Notes under the pieces: model-generated | The model's input: only the letters and a program-made list of their open reading frames with translations | Told to the model about the DNA's origin: nothing | Databases searched by the model: none | Part shown: positions 29,901-38,678 of the stretch, in pieces | How the letters are laid out: each line of letters begins with the position of its first letter | Position numbering within the stretch: the stretch's first letter is position 1 | Position numbers and translations under genes: made by a program | Assembly (NCBI GenBank): GCA_947465255.1 | Contig: CANIAA010000004.1 | Span: 1-39,886, forward strand | DNA length: 39,886 bases | Source of the DNA: Flavobacteriales bacterium | GTDB taxonomy: Bacteria; Bacteroidota; Bacteroidia; Flavobacteriales_D; Sanyastnellaceae | Reading direction: 5' to 3'

Positions 29901-32482
29901 CATCGAATGCGAGTTTTTCAGATAATGAAGTGAGAAACGGATTTATCATCGTTGGACAAAGCGCAACGTGGTATCGCGATGCAGATAACGACGGTTATGG
30001 TAATGCCGGTAATACTGTTTCGGCTTGCACGGCTCCTGCCGGTTATATTGGTGTTGCCGGTGACTGCAACGACAACTCATCTGCCGTTCGTCCGAATGCG
30101 ACAGAGGTTTGTAACAATATTGACGACAACTGTGTTGGCGGAATAGATGAAGGATTTGATGTCGACAATGATGGATTTACCACTTGCGAAGGCGATTGCA
30201 ACGACAACAGTTCTATCGTATTTCCGGGTGCATTCGAAATTTGTAACACGGCTGATGAAGATTGCGATGGAAGTATCGACGAAGGTTATGATGCGGATAA
30301 TGACGGTTATACCTCTTGCGGTGGTGACTGCAACGACAACAATGGCGCTATCCGCCCGAATGCGGTTGAGACATGTAACACCGCTGATGATGATTGCGAT
30401 GGTTTGGTAGACGAAGGTTTCGATGCAGACAATGACGGCTACACCTCATGTGGTGGTGACTGTAATGACAATAACGCTGCTATTCGTCCGAATGCAACGG
30501 AAGTCTGCAATGGCGTCGATGATAACTGTAATGCATCTATCGACGAAGGCTTCGACGTGGATGGTGATGGATTCACCACTTGCGAAGGCGACTGTAACGA
30601 CAATAACATCAACATCAACCCGGAGGCTTCTGAGGTGTGTTCAAACTTTACCGACGACAACTGTTCGGGCGTGGTGAACGAGGGTTGTTGCAATGTGACG
30701 CTCAGCTCATCAGCGACTAGCACAACATGTGCGGCCATTGCCAATGGATCGATTAACTTGACGGTATCGAATGGCACTGCACCGTATAGCTATGTGTGGA
30801 GCAATGGAGCAACTACGGAAGACATCAGTAATCTGGCAGCCGGCACATATTCGGTAACGGTGACTGATTTTTACGGTTGCACAGCTTCAAGATCTGTTTC
30901 TGTTACCAATGGCACCGGAGGGGCACCTGCCACTCCAACGGCTATCAACGGAGCGTATGGCGTATGCCGCAGTTCAACAGGGAACATATTTACCACTCCT
31001 TCAGTAACAGGAGCAACATCTTATCAGTGGACACTTCCTACGGGTGCTACAGGTAGCTCTACTACCAATAGCATAACGTTGAGCTTTAGCTCTACTTACA
31101 ATACGGGTAACTTAAGCGTGCGTGCTATTGGTCCTTGCGGAACAAGCGCTGCATTTACGCGCTCTGTTGTTGCTAATACAGCAGTGCCGGCTTCACCTGC
31201 ATCGATTACAGGTGCGTCGTCAGGAGTATGCGCAGGTTCTACGCAGACGTATACATGCGCTGCGGTAACAGGGGCTACAAGCTATCAATGGACTGCACCA
31301 ACCAATGCTACGGTTGTATCGGGACAGGGAACTCAAACAGTGACTGTTTCTTATGCTTCTAACTTCGGCACAAGCGGCTCTTTGAGCGTTCGTTCACAGA
31401 ATTGTTTTGGGTTGAGCACCGCTCGTACGTTAACCGTGTACAGCATACCTGCTACGCCTGGTGCCATTAGCGGCACAGCAGTGAACGTGTGTCCCGGATC
31501 TGTTCTTACTTATACGATTGCCGGAGTTCCCGGAGCAACCAGTTATGTGTGGACAGGCCCTGCTAATACAACAATTTCTTCGGGTCAGGGAACGACATCT
31601 ATCTCGTTGACTATGGGCGCCGCGTTCACCGGTGGACAAGTTACAGTGCGTGCTGTCAGCAGCTGCGGCCAGAGTGCACAGCGTACTTTCTCATTGTCTG
31701 TTAACCCTTCAGCACCATCTGCCATAGTGGGTCAGACTTCGAATCTGTGCGGAGGAGGACAATACACGTATTCGATTTCACCGGTTAGCGGAGCAACCAG
31801 TTATCTGTGGACCGTGCCAACCGGTTGCACAATTGTTACTAACAGCGGAACTTCTATTGTAATGAATGTGCCGAGTACATTTACTACAGGAACCCTCAGT
31901 GTTCGAGCATACAACATGTGTAATGGAAGCGCTATTCGAACAGCATCACTTACACGTTTGCCGTCAACACCTGCCAGCATCGCGGGTCCGGTCAGTGTAT
32001 GTCCGAACCAAGTGGGAGTGAATTTCACAACACCTGCAGTAAGCGGTGTTACGCAGTCATGGACGGTTCCAACAGGTGTAACACTAACGGCAGGTCAGGG
32101 CACCACAGGCATTACGTGCACATGGGGCACCGCAGCAGGCAGTGTATCTGTGCGAGGAGTCAACGCTTGCGGTCAATCAAGCGCTCGTAGTTTGTCTGTT
32201 TCTCTTGCTACATGCATAGAAGACACAGGCAGTTCTTTGATACGTGGCTTCGAATTGGAAGCATACCCGAATCCAAGCAACGGATCTTTCGTGATTCGAG
32301 CCAATGAAGCGGGTGATTACTATTTAATGAATAGTCTTGGTCAAGTTATAGAATTGGTGAAATTGAATGCAGCGAACAATTTCCGATATGAAATCGGTGG
32401 GTTGAGTGCAGGTATCTATTTCATCAACGGAAATGTCAACGGAACTGCTATTACAGAGCGAGTAGTGGTAACCGGAAACTGA
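26921..32482 (+). CDS. T9SS type A cargo: lysyl-oxidase-like domain, dockerin-like EF-hand pair, possible cohesin-like domain, MopE-type metal-binding repeats, SprB-like and Ig-like repeats
   Basis: Signal [21 protein letters not shown] from the ATG at 26921. [20 protein letters not shown]...[13 protein letters not shown]...[37 protein letters not shown] (LOX-like). [27 protein letters not shown] (dockerin-like). [35 protein letters not shown]...[23 protein letters not shown]. Confidence 0.88.
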   Translation: MKQFLLSTLFCVFASILGLAQAPVNDVCANAIPITVNGGYISCNNSNTVTNAANPSCGGTTGIKDIWYKFVYTGGTVVIETQLGTNTDTRIALYSACGGTQLGCNDDFGGTYRSSLSFTCAQLTAGNTYYIQAGGYNAVIGTFTMQVTASGILGCTDPQATNYTACATQNNGTCTYPVLTSQFNYAPTGTNCLNVQYTNTSSGNITGYNWSFPGGNPSSSTAQNPVVTYPAGGTYSATLTVTDAASSNTATNNNVLVTTGSIVTVDITPDANPTQTSWKVFDVNNVVVAQGTSNDATFCINSTCHRFEIYDSAGNGLTGTGNYKVYLNGALVSQGAQFGTRDIRYVNCPEGTSCNDPLNAVLGLNEVPFDNSWYVFTPSVNGQYRITTCGYAACDTRIWVYDYCIMANFDNTNEATYTYNDDFCGVQAQADVFMTGGNTYYVRVGSGGACAGSSYDVFFEYVGPVTGCMDILACNYQPLASAAGPCYYNGDPNCSGLGPDLFMDQPALFSSLTSTTLTNGDACLVNEGCLQSNAGTRQILRFTTRIANIGTQDYFIGVPNASNSQFTFDPCHNHYHYAGYAEYLLFDSNGNLMPNIGFKNGFCVLDLSCPAGISAQYSCGNMGITAGCADIYSSSLTCQWIDVTGVPAGTYYLVIRTNWDQDPDQNGRYELRYDNNYAQVCISFGRDANNNIINFTKNIATCPAVEDCLGIPFGDAQTDCAGNCPGTVLSGDVNNDGYLTPQDEHLYGEAAVNGGIAVSACTDLNADGEITIADASYLGQCIHQQQDAGVPPLQYESCGWDPEIQDPENVTIGLANLNTTNSTFDIVVSNPQNELWALQFDISGAVITGVQNLLPTTTWGAHIHFDGNTIAVTSEGNTKVPTYTNATAILRVTYSSLSGSTVCISNIIDALNDFNHNVLATIGSCVGVASQVVANFTASATSVCQGASVTYTNTSSGATSYSWSFPGGTPSTSSAANPVVVYSTPGTYNVTLTASNASFSDNEVRNGFIIVGQSATWYRDADNDGYGNAGNTVSACTAPAGYIGVAGDCNDNSSAVRPNATEVCNNIDDNCVGGIDEGFDVDNDGFTTCEGDCNDNSSIVFPGAFEICNTADEDCDGSIDEGYDADNDGYTSCGGDCNDNNGAIRPNAVETCNTADDDCDGLVDEGFDADNDGYTSCGGDCNDNNAAIRPNATEVCNGVDDNCNASIDEGFDVDGDGFTTCEGDCNDNNININPEASEVCSNFTDDNCSGVVNEGCCNVTLSSSATSTTCAAIANGSINLTVSNGTAPYSYVWSNGATTEDISNLAAGTYSVTVTDFYGCTASRSVSVTNGTGGAPATPTAINGAYGVCRSSTGNIFTTPSVTGATSYQWTLPTGATGSSTTNSITLSFSSTYNTGNLSVRAIGPCGTSAAFTRSVVANTAVPASPASITGASSGVCAGSTQTYTCAAVTGATSYQWTAPTNATVVSGQGTQTVTVSYASNFGTSGSLSVRSQNCFGLSTARTLTVYSIPATPGAISGTAVNVCPGSVLTYTIAGVPGATSYVWTGPANTTISSGQGTTSISLTMGAAFTGGQVTVRAVSSCGQSAQRTFSLSVNPSAPSAIVGQTSNLCGGGQYTYSISPVSGATSYLWTVPTGCTIVTNSGTSIVMNVPSTFTTGTLSVRAYNMCNGSAIRTASLTRLPSTPASIAGPVSVCPNQVGVNFTTPAVSGVTQSWTVPTGVTLTAGQGTTGITCTWGTAAGSVSVRGVNACGQSSARSLSVSLATCIEDTGSSLIRGFELEAYPNPSNGSFVIRANEAGDYYLMNSLGQVIELVKLNAANNFRYEIGGLSAGIYFINGNVNGTAITERVVVTGN
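29969..30688 (+). repeat. Five MopE-type putative metal-binding repeats, mostly 44 aa (132 bp) period
   Basis: Units such as [44 protein letters not shown] repeated in tandem; the first unit is longer and the last is one residue longer. Confidence 0.85.
30930..32215 (+). repeat. Tandem Ig/PKD-like protein repeats
   Basis: Recurring pattern C.gst.tyt...[13 protein letters not shown]...GQGT..I.v.....F..G.lSVRa.n.CG across about 1.3 kb; the exact 15-mer GGAGCAACCAGTTAT occurs in two of the units. Confidence 0.75.
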
Positions 32483-32504
32483 AAATGAAATGAATGAAAT
32501 TGAG

Positions 32505-32534
32505 AAGGGCCGCTCAGCGGCCCTTTTCTTTTTT
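32505..32534. terminator. Terminator between convergent genes (T9SS protein and TolC-like gene)
   Basis: AAGGGCCGC-TCA-GCGGCCCTT followed by TTCTTTTTT. Confidence 0.85.
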
Positions 32535-33963
32535 ACAATGTTCCTAGTAAATAAAGAATCTCGATTTCTTGCAGTTTCAGTTGTGTTGAAATTTCACTTT
32601 CCTGGACACGCAAATCGAATAATTGTTGCTCGCGCGTATTGATGAGAAACACGCTGCTTTCGCCCGAGTTGAATTTCTCACGTTCTGCATCGAGCAGGCG
32701 TTGCATGTTGCTTACGTTGCTTGAGACGTTTGTGAGCTGAAGTCGCAGAAGTTCAAGTTGACGAATAGCGGCGAGAGCTTTATTTCGAATTACCGTTGTT
32801 TTCTGCAAGGCCTCTAACTCGAGTTCTTCGATTTTGATACGTGTAATCCCCAGTTCCCCTTTTGCTTTTCGCATCAGAATGGGCCAAGAAATTTGTGCGC
32901 CCCACTTGTAGTTATTCAGCATCAATATGTCGCTAGCGGGTTCTGTAGCTTCACTAAGCGCGTTGTACTGAAGGTTCACAACAGGCTTCATCAACTCTTT
33001 CTTCCAACGCTCTTCTGCGCGCAGTTGCTCGAGCATGGGTGTAAATTTCAGGAGCTGCGGATTGGTTGAAGCCAAGCTGTTGGTTCTGTCGGCGAGTACG
33101 TTTGTATTGATCAATGCCTCATCGAATAAGATTTCCTTTTGAGGTATTGTGTTTTTGATTGATTCCAAGGGAATGAAATTCAGTTCATTTTCCTCCCAAA
33201 GGTGTGATGTTAAGTCGAATGATTCTTTGGCCCACTTGGCCTCGGCTGATTGATACTTTTGTTTTCTGTTCTGAACCTGTATAGCTGTTTCCAGGGTATC
33301 AACAGAAGCGATATCGCCAGCCAGAAAACGGTTTTTTGTGTCTGTCAATCGCTGCTCTGCAATGGCAACCCACTCACGGTGAATGTCGAGCACTTTTCTG
33401 CTCATCCACCATTCCCAATATTGCTTGTAGGCATCGTAGCGCAAATCCTGTTTCAGCCGATTTTGTTCAATGACAGAATAGCGTTGATACGCTTCAGCCT
33501 GGCGCATTTCTGTGCGGCTTTTATCTGTAATTAAACCCTGACCTAAAGGCACTGCAATACCGGCGTTGATCAGACCACCGTTTGGCGTTGTTTCCTCTGG
33601 GCTGACGTAAGTGCCATTGGCATTTTCGAAGCTCGATTTTAGAATGAGGGGTGCACGAAGAGGCACATCTACGCCAACATAGGTTTGGTTATAGTATTCA
33701 GTGGACTTGAAGAATTTGTTTTGATGCGTGGCAGAAATCTTCGGGTCGAAGGCACCTTTTGCCTTGGTAATTTCTTGTTGTCCTTTTTCTACGCTCAAGT
33801 CGGCCATGCGCAATGCGGGGTGGTTATTGAGCATCACCTTGAACGCATCATAGGTGAGTACCTCTTCGCTTTGAGCGTGAATCTTCCAGCTGAAAGAAGC
33901 CGACACCAGGAGGGCAATCAGTTTTATGTGAACTGAATGATTATTTCTTCTCCTTGACGTCAT
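32533..33963 (-). CDS. TolC-family outer membrane efflux protein
   Basis: MTSRRRNNHSVHIKLIALLVSASFSWKIHAQSEEVLTYDAFKVMLNNHPALRMADLSVEKGQQEI...; two OEP repeats; C-terminal NSGESSVFLINTREQQLFDLRVQESEISTQLKLQEIEILYLLGTL. Start chosen at 33963 to reduce overlap with the upstream gene. Confidence 0.88.
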   Translation of the reverse strand: MTSRRRNNHSVHIKLIALLVSASFSWKIHAQSEEVLTYDAFKVMLNNHPALRMADLSVEKGQQEITKAKGAFDPKISATHQNKFFKSTEYYNQTYVGVDVPLRAPLILKSSFENANGTYVSPEETTPNGGLINAGIAVPLGQGLITDKSRTEMRQAEAYQRYSVIEQNRLKQDLRYDAYKQYWEWWMSRKVLDIHREWVAIAEQRLTDTKNRFLAGDIASVDTLETAIQVQNRKQKYQSAEAKWAKESFDLTSHLWEENELNFIPLESIKNTIPQKEILFDEALINTNVLADRTNSLASTNPQLLKFTPMLEQLRAEERWKKELMKPVVNLQYNALSEATEPASDILMLNNYKWGAQISWPILMRKAKGELGITRIKIEELELEALQKTTVIRNKALAAIRQLELLRLQLTNVSSNVSNMQRLLDAEREKFNSGESSVFLINTREQQLFDLRVQESEISTQLKLQEIEILYLLGTL

Positions 33964-35284
33964 CGGCTTTGTAGTAGTTGGGTGGGAATCCATTGAACTG
34001 TCGCCATAGTTCGTAGCCTAGTGGCACATCATTCAGCAAGGCCATACCATGGGCACCGGCGCCCACGCGAATGCCGGAAGGCCAAGGAACGTCATTAGGG
34101 TCAGGCGCAACGAGTATACGATACTCGCCTTGGCTATTTGTGAAGTTATCGATGGCGACTACAACACCTCCGTACGTTCCGGCAGAGGCACCTGGCCAGC
34201 CGCTGAAAACGAAAGCAGGCCAACCATCAAAAATGAATCGCACTTTTTGGCCTTTGGAGAGCAAGGGATAATCAATGGGTTTGACCATGAGCTCTACGGC
34301 AAGCTCATAATTGGCGGGCATGAGGCTGACAATTTCTTCACCATCTTTAATCGTTTCACCAACCCCTGTTTTGATCGCGCGTGTTATATATCCATCGGCC
34401 GGTGATGTGATGAAATAGAAGCCGCTTCGCTGGGTGTAACCGGCAAACTGGCTTTGAAGCTTTGTCACTTGTGCCTCGGTATCATACAACATACTCATGG
34501 TCGAGAACTTGTCGCTTTCTGCCTTGGAAACTTTATCGCGGTAATCTTGTGAAATTGTATTCAGTTCGGTGCGAGCATTGGTGAGTTCTTGTCGAGCAAT
34601 GAGTAGTTTGTTTTCTGTTTCCATTTGTTTCGCCCGGGCGTTTTGATAAGCCACCTCGCGCTGCTCAAGTTCAGTTTCTGATTTCAGTCCTTTTTCGAAC
34701 AGTGATTTGAATCGCTCATACTGGTCACGGGCAATCACCGCGTTACCTTTCACCACATTAAAGTCCATGCTGTCGCTCTGAACTTTTAGTATCGACTGCT
34801 TGATTTTGAGTTCCTGCTGACTTCGCTTCAGTTTTGCGCTTTCGTTGAGAGCGTCAATTTGTCGATCCAGCGCTGCGACTTTTTGCATGTATCCCGATAC
34901 GCTTGATTCTTTGCTCTTTATTTGATCTTCGACGTTAATGAGTAGATTCGGATCGAAGTAGTCGTCTTTGATTTCGGAGATGCGCATAATTGTATCACCG
35001 GTTTTGACTAAATCACCCTCGCGCACGTACCATTGTTCTATTTTACCTGGAATGATGGTTTGAATCGCTTGAGGGCGTTGGTCGGGACGGAGCGATGTAA
35101 GTCGGCCGTTTCCGCTAATGTTTTGAGTCCAGGGCAAGCATAGTAGCACAATGAGAACGCCGAGCAGGACAAAGAGCGAACGCTTCAGCACTCGGTTGTT
35201 TTTAGTGGTGGAAAGCTTGCGAAACGAGGTAAAATCGTCTTGCTTGATTTTTCCGTTTATGGCTGAGTCCGAAAGTTCGAGCAT
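33941..35284 (-). CDS. HlyD-family periplasmic adaptor subunit
   Basis: Single N-terminal TM, SGNGRLTSLRPDQRPQAIQTIIPGKIEQWYVREGDLVKTGDTIMRI, long coiled coil, then FYFITSPADGYITRAIKTGVGETIKDGEEIVSLMP. Confidence 0.9.
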   Translation of the reverse strand: MLELSDSAINGKIKQDDFTSFRKLSTTKNNRVLKRSLFVLLGVLIVLLCLPWTQNISGNGRLTSLRPDQRPQAIQTIIPGKIEQWYVREGDLVKTGDTIMRISEIKDDYFDPNLLINVEDQIKSKESSVSGYMQKVAALDRQIDALNESAKLKRSQQELKIKQSILKVQSDSMDFNVVKGNAVIARDQYERFKSLFEKGLKSETELEQREVAYQNARAKQMETENKLLIARQELTNARTELNTISQDYRDKVSKAESDKFSTMSMLYDTEAQVTKLQSQFAGYTQRSGFYFITSPADGYITRAIKTGVGETIKDGEEIVSLMPANYELAVELMVKPIDYPLLSKGQKVRFIFDGWPAFVFSGWPGASAGTYGGVVVAIDNFTNSQGEYRILVAPDPNDVPWPSGIRVGAGAHGMALLNDVPLGYELWRQFNGFPPNYYKADDVKEKK

Positions 35285-35294
35285 GTGCGATAGT

Positions 35295-36944
35295 TTAAGC
35301 TTTTTGCATGGTTACGACTCTACCGGTCAATTGATGAACAGCCGGGTTGTTGCTGATGATTAAAATGGTCGCCTGCGGGAATTCGCGCAAAATGTTGTGA
35401 AGAATTTCCATGCGTTCATCGGGTAAGATTGCCTGAAGGTTGTCTTCCATTAAGATGAGGTGAGGGTTGCCAACGAGACAACGTGCGAGAACCAACTTGC
35501 GCAAGATTCCTCCCGATAAAATTTTTCCTTCCGGGTCAATCATTGTATGATAACCTTCCGGCATGTGTGTAATGCTGTCGTGCAATTTCACCAGTCGCGC
35601 CGCCTCCATCACTTGGTTTATATCGATGTGTTTTCTTCCGCAGGTAATGTTCTCCACGACGGTTCCTTTGAAGACCCCTTGATCGGCGAAGTTCTCTCCG
35701 GTGATTTCACGCAGCGTAACGAGGTCGATGTTTTCCAGAGGCAATCCATTCACGGTGATGCTGCCCTGAAACCCCGCGAAATATCCCGTGAGTAGTTTCA
35801 TCAGGAGCGTTTTACCACTGCCGTTTCCACCCGCCACACATACTCGTTCTCCCGGCATGATTTCCAGATTGAAATTGTGGATGACGGGGGAGTTGGCGTC
35901 TGAGAACGTGTAGGATAGATTGTCAATTTTTACGTGAATGCCTTGTTTTTTCAAGGTTTCCCGGACGTCAATACCACCTTCGCGTTCCAGTTGAATATCG
36001 GTAATGCTGCCGATTTTATCGAGTGCTGTGAGAACGTCGTACACAGTGCTCATGTTGAGAATGACTTTTTCTACGTTGCCGATAATCATCAGAATTACGA
36101 TTTCGGCAGCTACAAATTGCCCGATGTTGATTTGTCCGTTGATGACCAGAATACTTCCGGCGATAATGAGGCTTGCGGCAAGAATGATTTTGAAAAGAAC
36201 AAGAACCTTGTACTGCGTAACAAGAATAGAGAAGTGGCGTTTACGGGCATCGAGGTACTTCGAGGCGTGATAATCGGTTTGCTCGAGAGGCATCGACGTG
36301 ATGCCGCTTAGTTTAAACGTAGTGAATGTGCGAGAGAGTTCTTCGAGCCAATGGGCTACAGCAAATTTGTGCTTGCTTTCTTCGAGACTGCTGTCAAGCC
36401 CTTCTTTACCGGTGAGTTTGAAGATGGCCGCAATGAGCAGTATGAGAATGAGACCAAGGAGAATGAAGAGGGGGTGGTAGAAAGAGAGAAGGATTAGTCC
36501 GAAAATAATCTGAATGGCTGCTGTGGAGAAATCGAGAAGAAGCTTGGATATTCCTTTCTGTACGGTCATGATTTCGAAGAAGCGATTCATGACCTCCGGG
36601 AAGTACTTGGATTTCACAGAGTCGAAGGAAGCGCGCGGCAGTCGATAGGCAAAGTCGAAGGAAGACCTCACAAACAAGCGCTGTTCGATTGCTTCGGTGA
36701 TGGCCATTTGGCGCAGTTGAAGAAGTCCGTTGAAGAACACACCCAGTATCACGAAAACAACGAGTACTATCCAGGAGGCACGTAACTCACCCGCCTGAAG
36801 CAGGTTGATAATGGCTTGAATGCCGAGGGGTAGGGTAAGATTGACCATCCCCTGAAACAGGGCGAAGATGTAGACGTTCCTTATTTCGGATCGTTCAGAT
36901 TTTACCAAACGCCAAAGGCGTTGCAAAGGACTAATTTGACTCAT
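35295..36944 (-). CDS. ABC exporter, fused permease-ATPase, type I secretion-like, no C39 peptidase domain, atypical NBD
   Basis: N-terminal TM region; Walker A GGNGSGKT; LSGGILRKLVLARCLVGNPHLILMED. Stop is 10 nt from the HlyD start. Confidence 0.88.
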   Translation of the reverse strand: MSQISPLQRLWRLVKSERSEIRNVYIFALFQGMVNLTLPLGIQAIINLLQAGELRASWIVLVVFVILGVFFNGLLQLRQMAITEAIEQRLFVRSSFDFAYRLPRASFDSVKSKYFPEVMNRFFEIMTVQKGISKLLLDFSTAAIQIIFGLILLSFYHPLFILLGLILILLIAAIFKLTGKEGLDSSLEESKHKFAVAHWLEELSRTFTTFKLSGITSMPLEQTDYHASKYLDARKRHFSILVTQYKVLVLFKIILAASLIIAGSILVINGQINIGQFVAAEIVILMIIGNVEKVILNMSTVYDVLTALDKIGSITDIQLEREGGIDVRETLKKQGIHVKIDNLSYTFSDANSPVIHNFNLEIMPGERVCVAGGNGSGKTLLMKLLTGYFAGFQGSITVNGLPLENIDLVTLREITGENFADQGVFKGTVVENITCGRKHIDINQVMEAARLVKLHDSITHMPEGYHTMIDPEGKILSGGILRKLVLARCLVGNPHLILMEDNLQAILPDERMEILHNILREFPQATILIISNNPAVHQLTGRVVTMQKA

Positions 36945-37073
36945 ATACAGGGATAGTGTCAGAATTTCAGCCCGATGTGCTCATTCAGCAAGCAAATGCG
37001 TTGGCTTTTCGGGCGCAATGATACTTAAAGCATCCGAATGGGGGCAAAGTTCACCCAATTGAGGTGAGTTTCC

Positions 37074-37781
37074 TTAGGAAAATTTAATGATTACGCTGTC
37101 AATAACATGGGCGGCATCCTCGCATTTATCCGTGGCGTTTTCCAGAAAGCTTATCACTTCCTTGGTTTTTAGGATAACCATTGCATCCGTTTCGTTTTTG
37201 AAGAGGTCAGCGATGGTGCTATTCATGATCTTGTCGGCTTCGTTTTCCAGCGTGTTGATGGTGTAGAGGTGTGCCTTCACTTTGCGAACGTTGCGCAGGC
37301 TGCGCATTTCGCGCACCGCACTCTGTAGTTCTATAGCAGAAAGGGTAATGATTTCAGCCAACCGAATCATTGCCGGGCTTATTTGATGCACCTTGTAAAG
37401 ATCAAGGCGTTTGGAAGTACCATAGATATAATCAACCACATCATCGATGGCGATGGCCAGCGCATGAATGTCTTCGCGATCGAACGGAACTATAAACGTG
37501 TTGCCCGTTTCACGCATAATGGCGTGGGTAATTTCGTCGCCCTGCTTTTCGAGCAGGTTGATGGTTTCAAAGGATTGAATTCGGGTAACCGAGTCGGCTT
37601 TGAGTGCATTTTCAAGAACCTTGGCAACTTCCACCAAGTTGTTGCATGCTTGGTCGAATAAAGGGTAGAACAATTTGTCCTTAGGCAATAATGCCTGAAA
37701 TATGAAGTCGATAGAGCGTTTCACAAGAGGTTCTTCTTCTCGCGAATTACGATGTTCTGTTTCGTCGGTAATCAAAGCCAT
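37074..37781 (-). CDS. DUF47 family (PhoU-like / Pit accessory) protein
   Basis: FIVPFDREDIHALAIAIDDVVDYIYGTSKRLDLY...LENEADKIMNSTIADLF...LENATDKCEDAAHVIDSVIIKFS. Confidence 0.88.
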   Translation of the reverse strand: MALITDETEHRNSREEEPLVKRSIDFIFQALLPKDKLFYPLFDQACNNLVEVAKVLENALKADSVTRIQSFETINLLEKQGDEITHAIMRETGNTFIVPFDREDIHALAIAIDDVVDYIYGTSKRLDLYKVHQISPAMIRLAEIITLSAIELQSAVREMRSLRNVRKVKAHLYTINTLENEADKIMNSTIADLFKNETDAMVILKTKEVISFLENATDKCEDAAHVIDSVIIKFS

Positions 37782-37816
37782 TTAGGATTTAGGGTAAAAA
37801 TGAGAATCTCTTAACA

Positions 37817-37824
37817 CAAAACTA
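37817..37824 (-). promoter_or_regulatory. Putative -7 element TAGTTTTG upstream of the minus-strand DUF47 gene
   Basis: Plus strand CAAAACTA, about 36 nt upstream of the start at 37781; no well-spaced -33 TTG found. Confidence 0.4.
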
Positions 37825-38033
37825 ACAAACGAACCAAGCCGGGTTGCGCAACTTGGCAGTAACGCGACGTAATCCCATTTTCGTAATTGACCCTCGAAAA
37901 ATTAAAAACCTGCTAATCAGTTGATTGTTTCGACGAGATGAAGAGCGAAAGTGCTTTGCATAACAATATGGTAACATAAAGGAAAGGCAGTGTTCTTATA
38001 CAGCGGGTTCTTTTGCTGAAATCGTTTACGCGT

Positions 38034-38669
38034 ATGAATTTGTTTAAAATGTTCGCACCGAAGTCGGGTGATTTTTTCGACTCTTTCGCTCAATCAACCC
38101 GCAATTTGGTTGCGATGTCTCAAAAATTCAAGCAACTATTGGATGCGAAGGAAGGCGATAGAGATGGTATTGTAAGAGAGATACACGACTTGGAGCACGT
38201 AGGCGACCAAATCACGCATAATCTCTTTATTCAGCTGAGTGAAAATTTCATTACTCCATTCGACCGAGAGGATATTCACTATTTGGCTACCTCGCTGGAT
38301 GATGTGGCTGATTTCATTAACGGCACCGCTTCGCGAATTTCGCTATATCAATTGAAGGAAATCGATCAGGTGATGCATGGATTGGCCAGTGTGTTGTCGC
38401 GTCAGGTAGAGGAAATAGACAATGCAATACAGAACCTGCGAAACATGAAGAATGCTCAGCGGGTAAGAGAAGCCATTGTGCGTATCAATGATTTGGAGAA
38501 TGAAGCTGACAGCATTTTCGACTTGGCTATAGCGCGCTTGTTTTCAGAAGAAACAAATGCGATTGAAATGATTAAGAAGAAGGAAATTCTTTCTGTATTG
38601 GAGACCGCCACTGACAAGTGCGAAGACGTAGCCAATGCGATTGAATCGATTTTGGTGAAGAACTCATAA
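38034..38669 (+). CDS. DUF47 family (PhoU-like / Pit accessory) protein
   Basis: MNLFKMFAPKSGDFFDSFAQSTRNLVAMSQKF...FITPFDREDIHYLATSLDDVADFINGTASRISLY...LENEADSIFDLAIARLF...LETATDKCEDVANAIESILVKNS. Confidence 0.92.
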   Translation: MNLFKMFAPKSGDFFDSFAQSTRNLVAMSQKFKQLLDAKEGDRDGIVREIHDLEHVGDQITHNLFIQLSENFITPFDREDIHYLATSLDDVADFINGTASRISLYQLKEIDQVMHGLASVLSRQVEEIDNAIQNLRNMKNAQRVREAIVRINDLENEADSIFDLAIARLFSEETNAIEMIKKKEILSVLETATDKCEDVANAIESILVKNS

Positions 38670-38678
38670 AAGCGCCCT

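Noticed and set aside
29969-30688. Possible CRISPR-like or minisatellite array
   Set aside because: The 132-bp period is in frame and encodes conserved metal-binding protein repeats with diverged codons; no short identical repeats with unique spacers.
29952-30777. Overlapping out-of-frame ORFs (plus strand 64, 87, 84 aa; minus strand 112 aa) with repetitive peptides
   Set aside because: Frame-shifted and antisense reflections of the MopE repeats, not separate genes.
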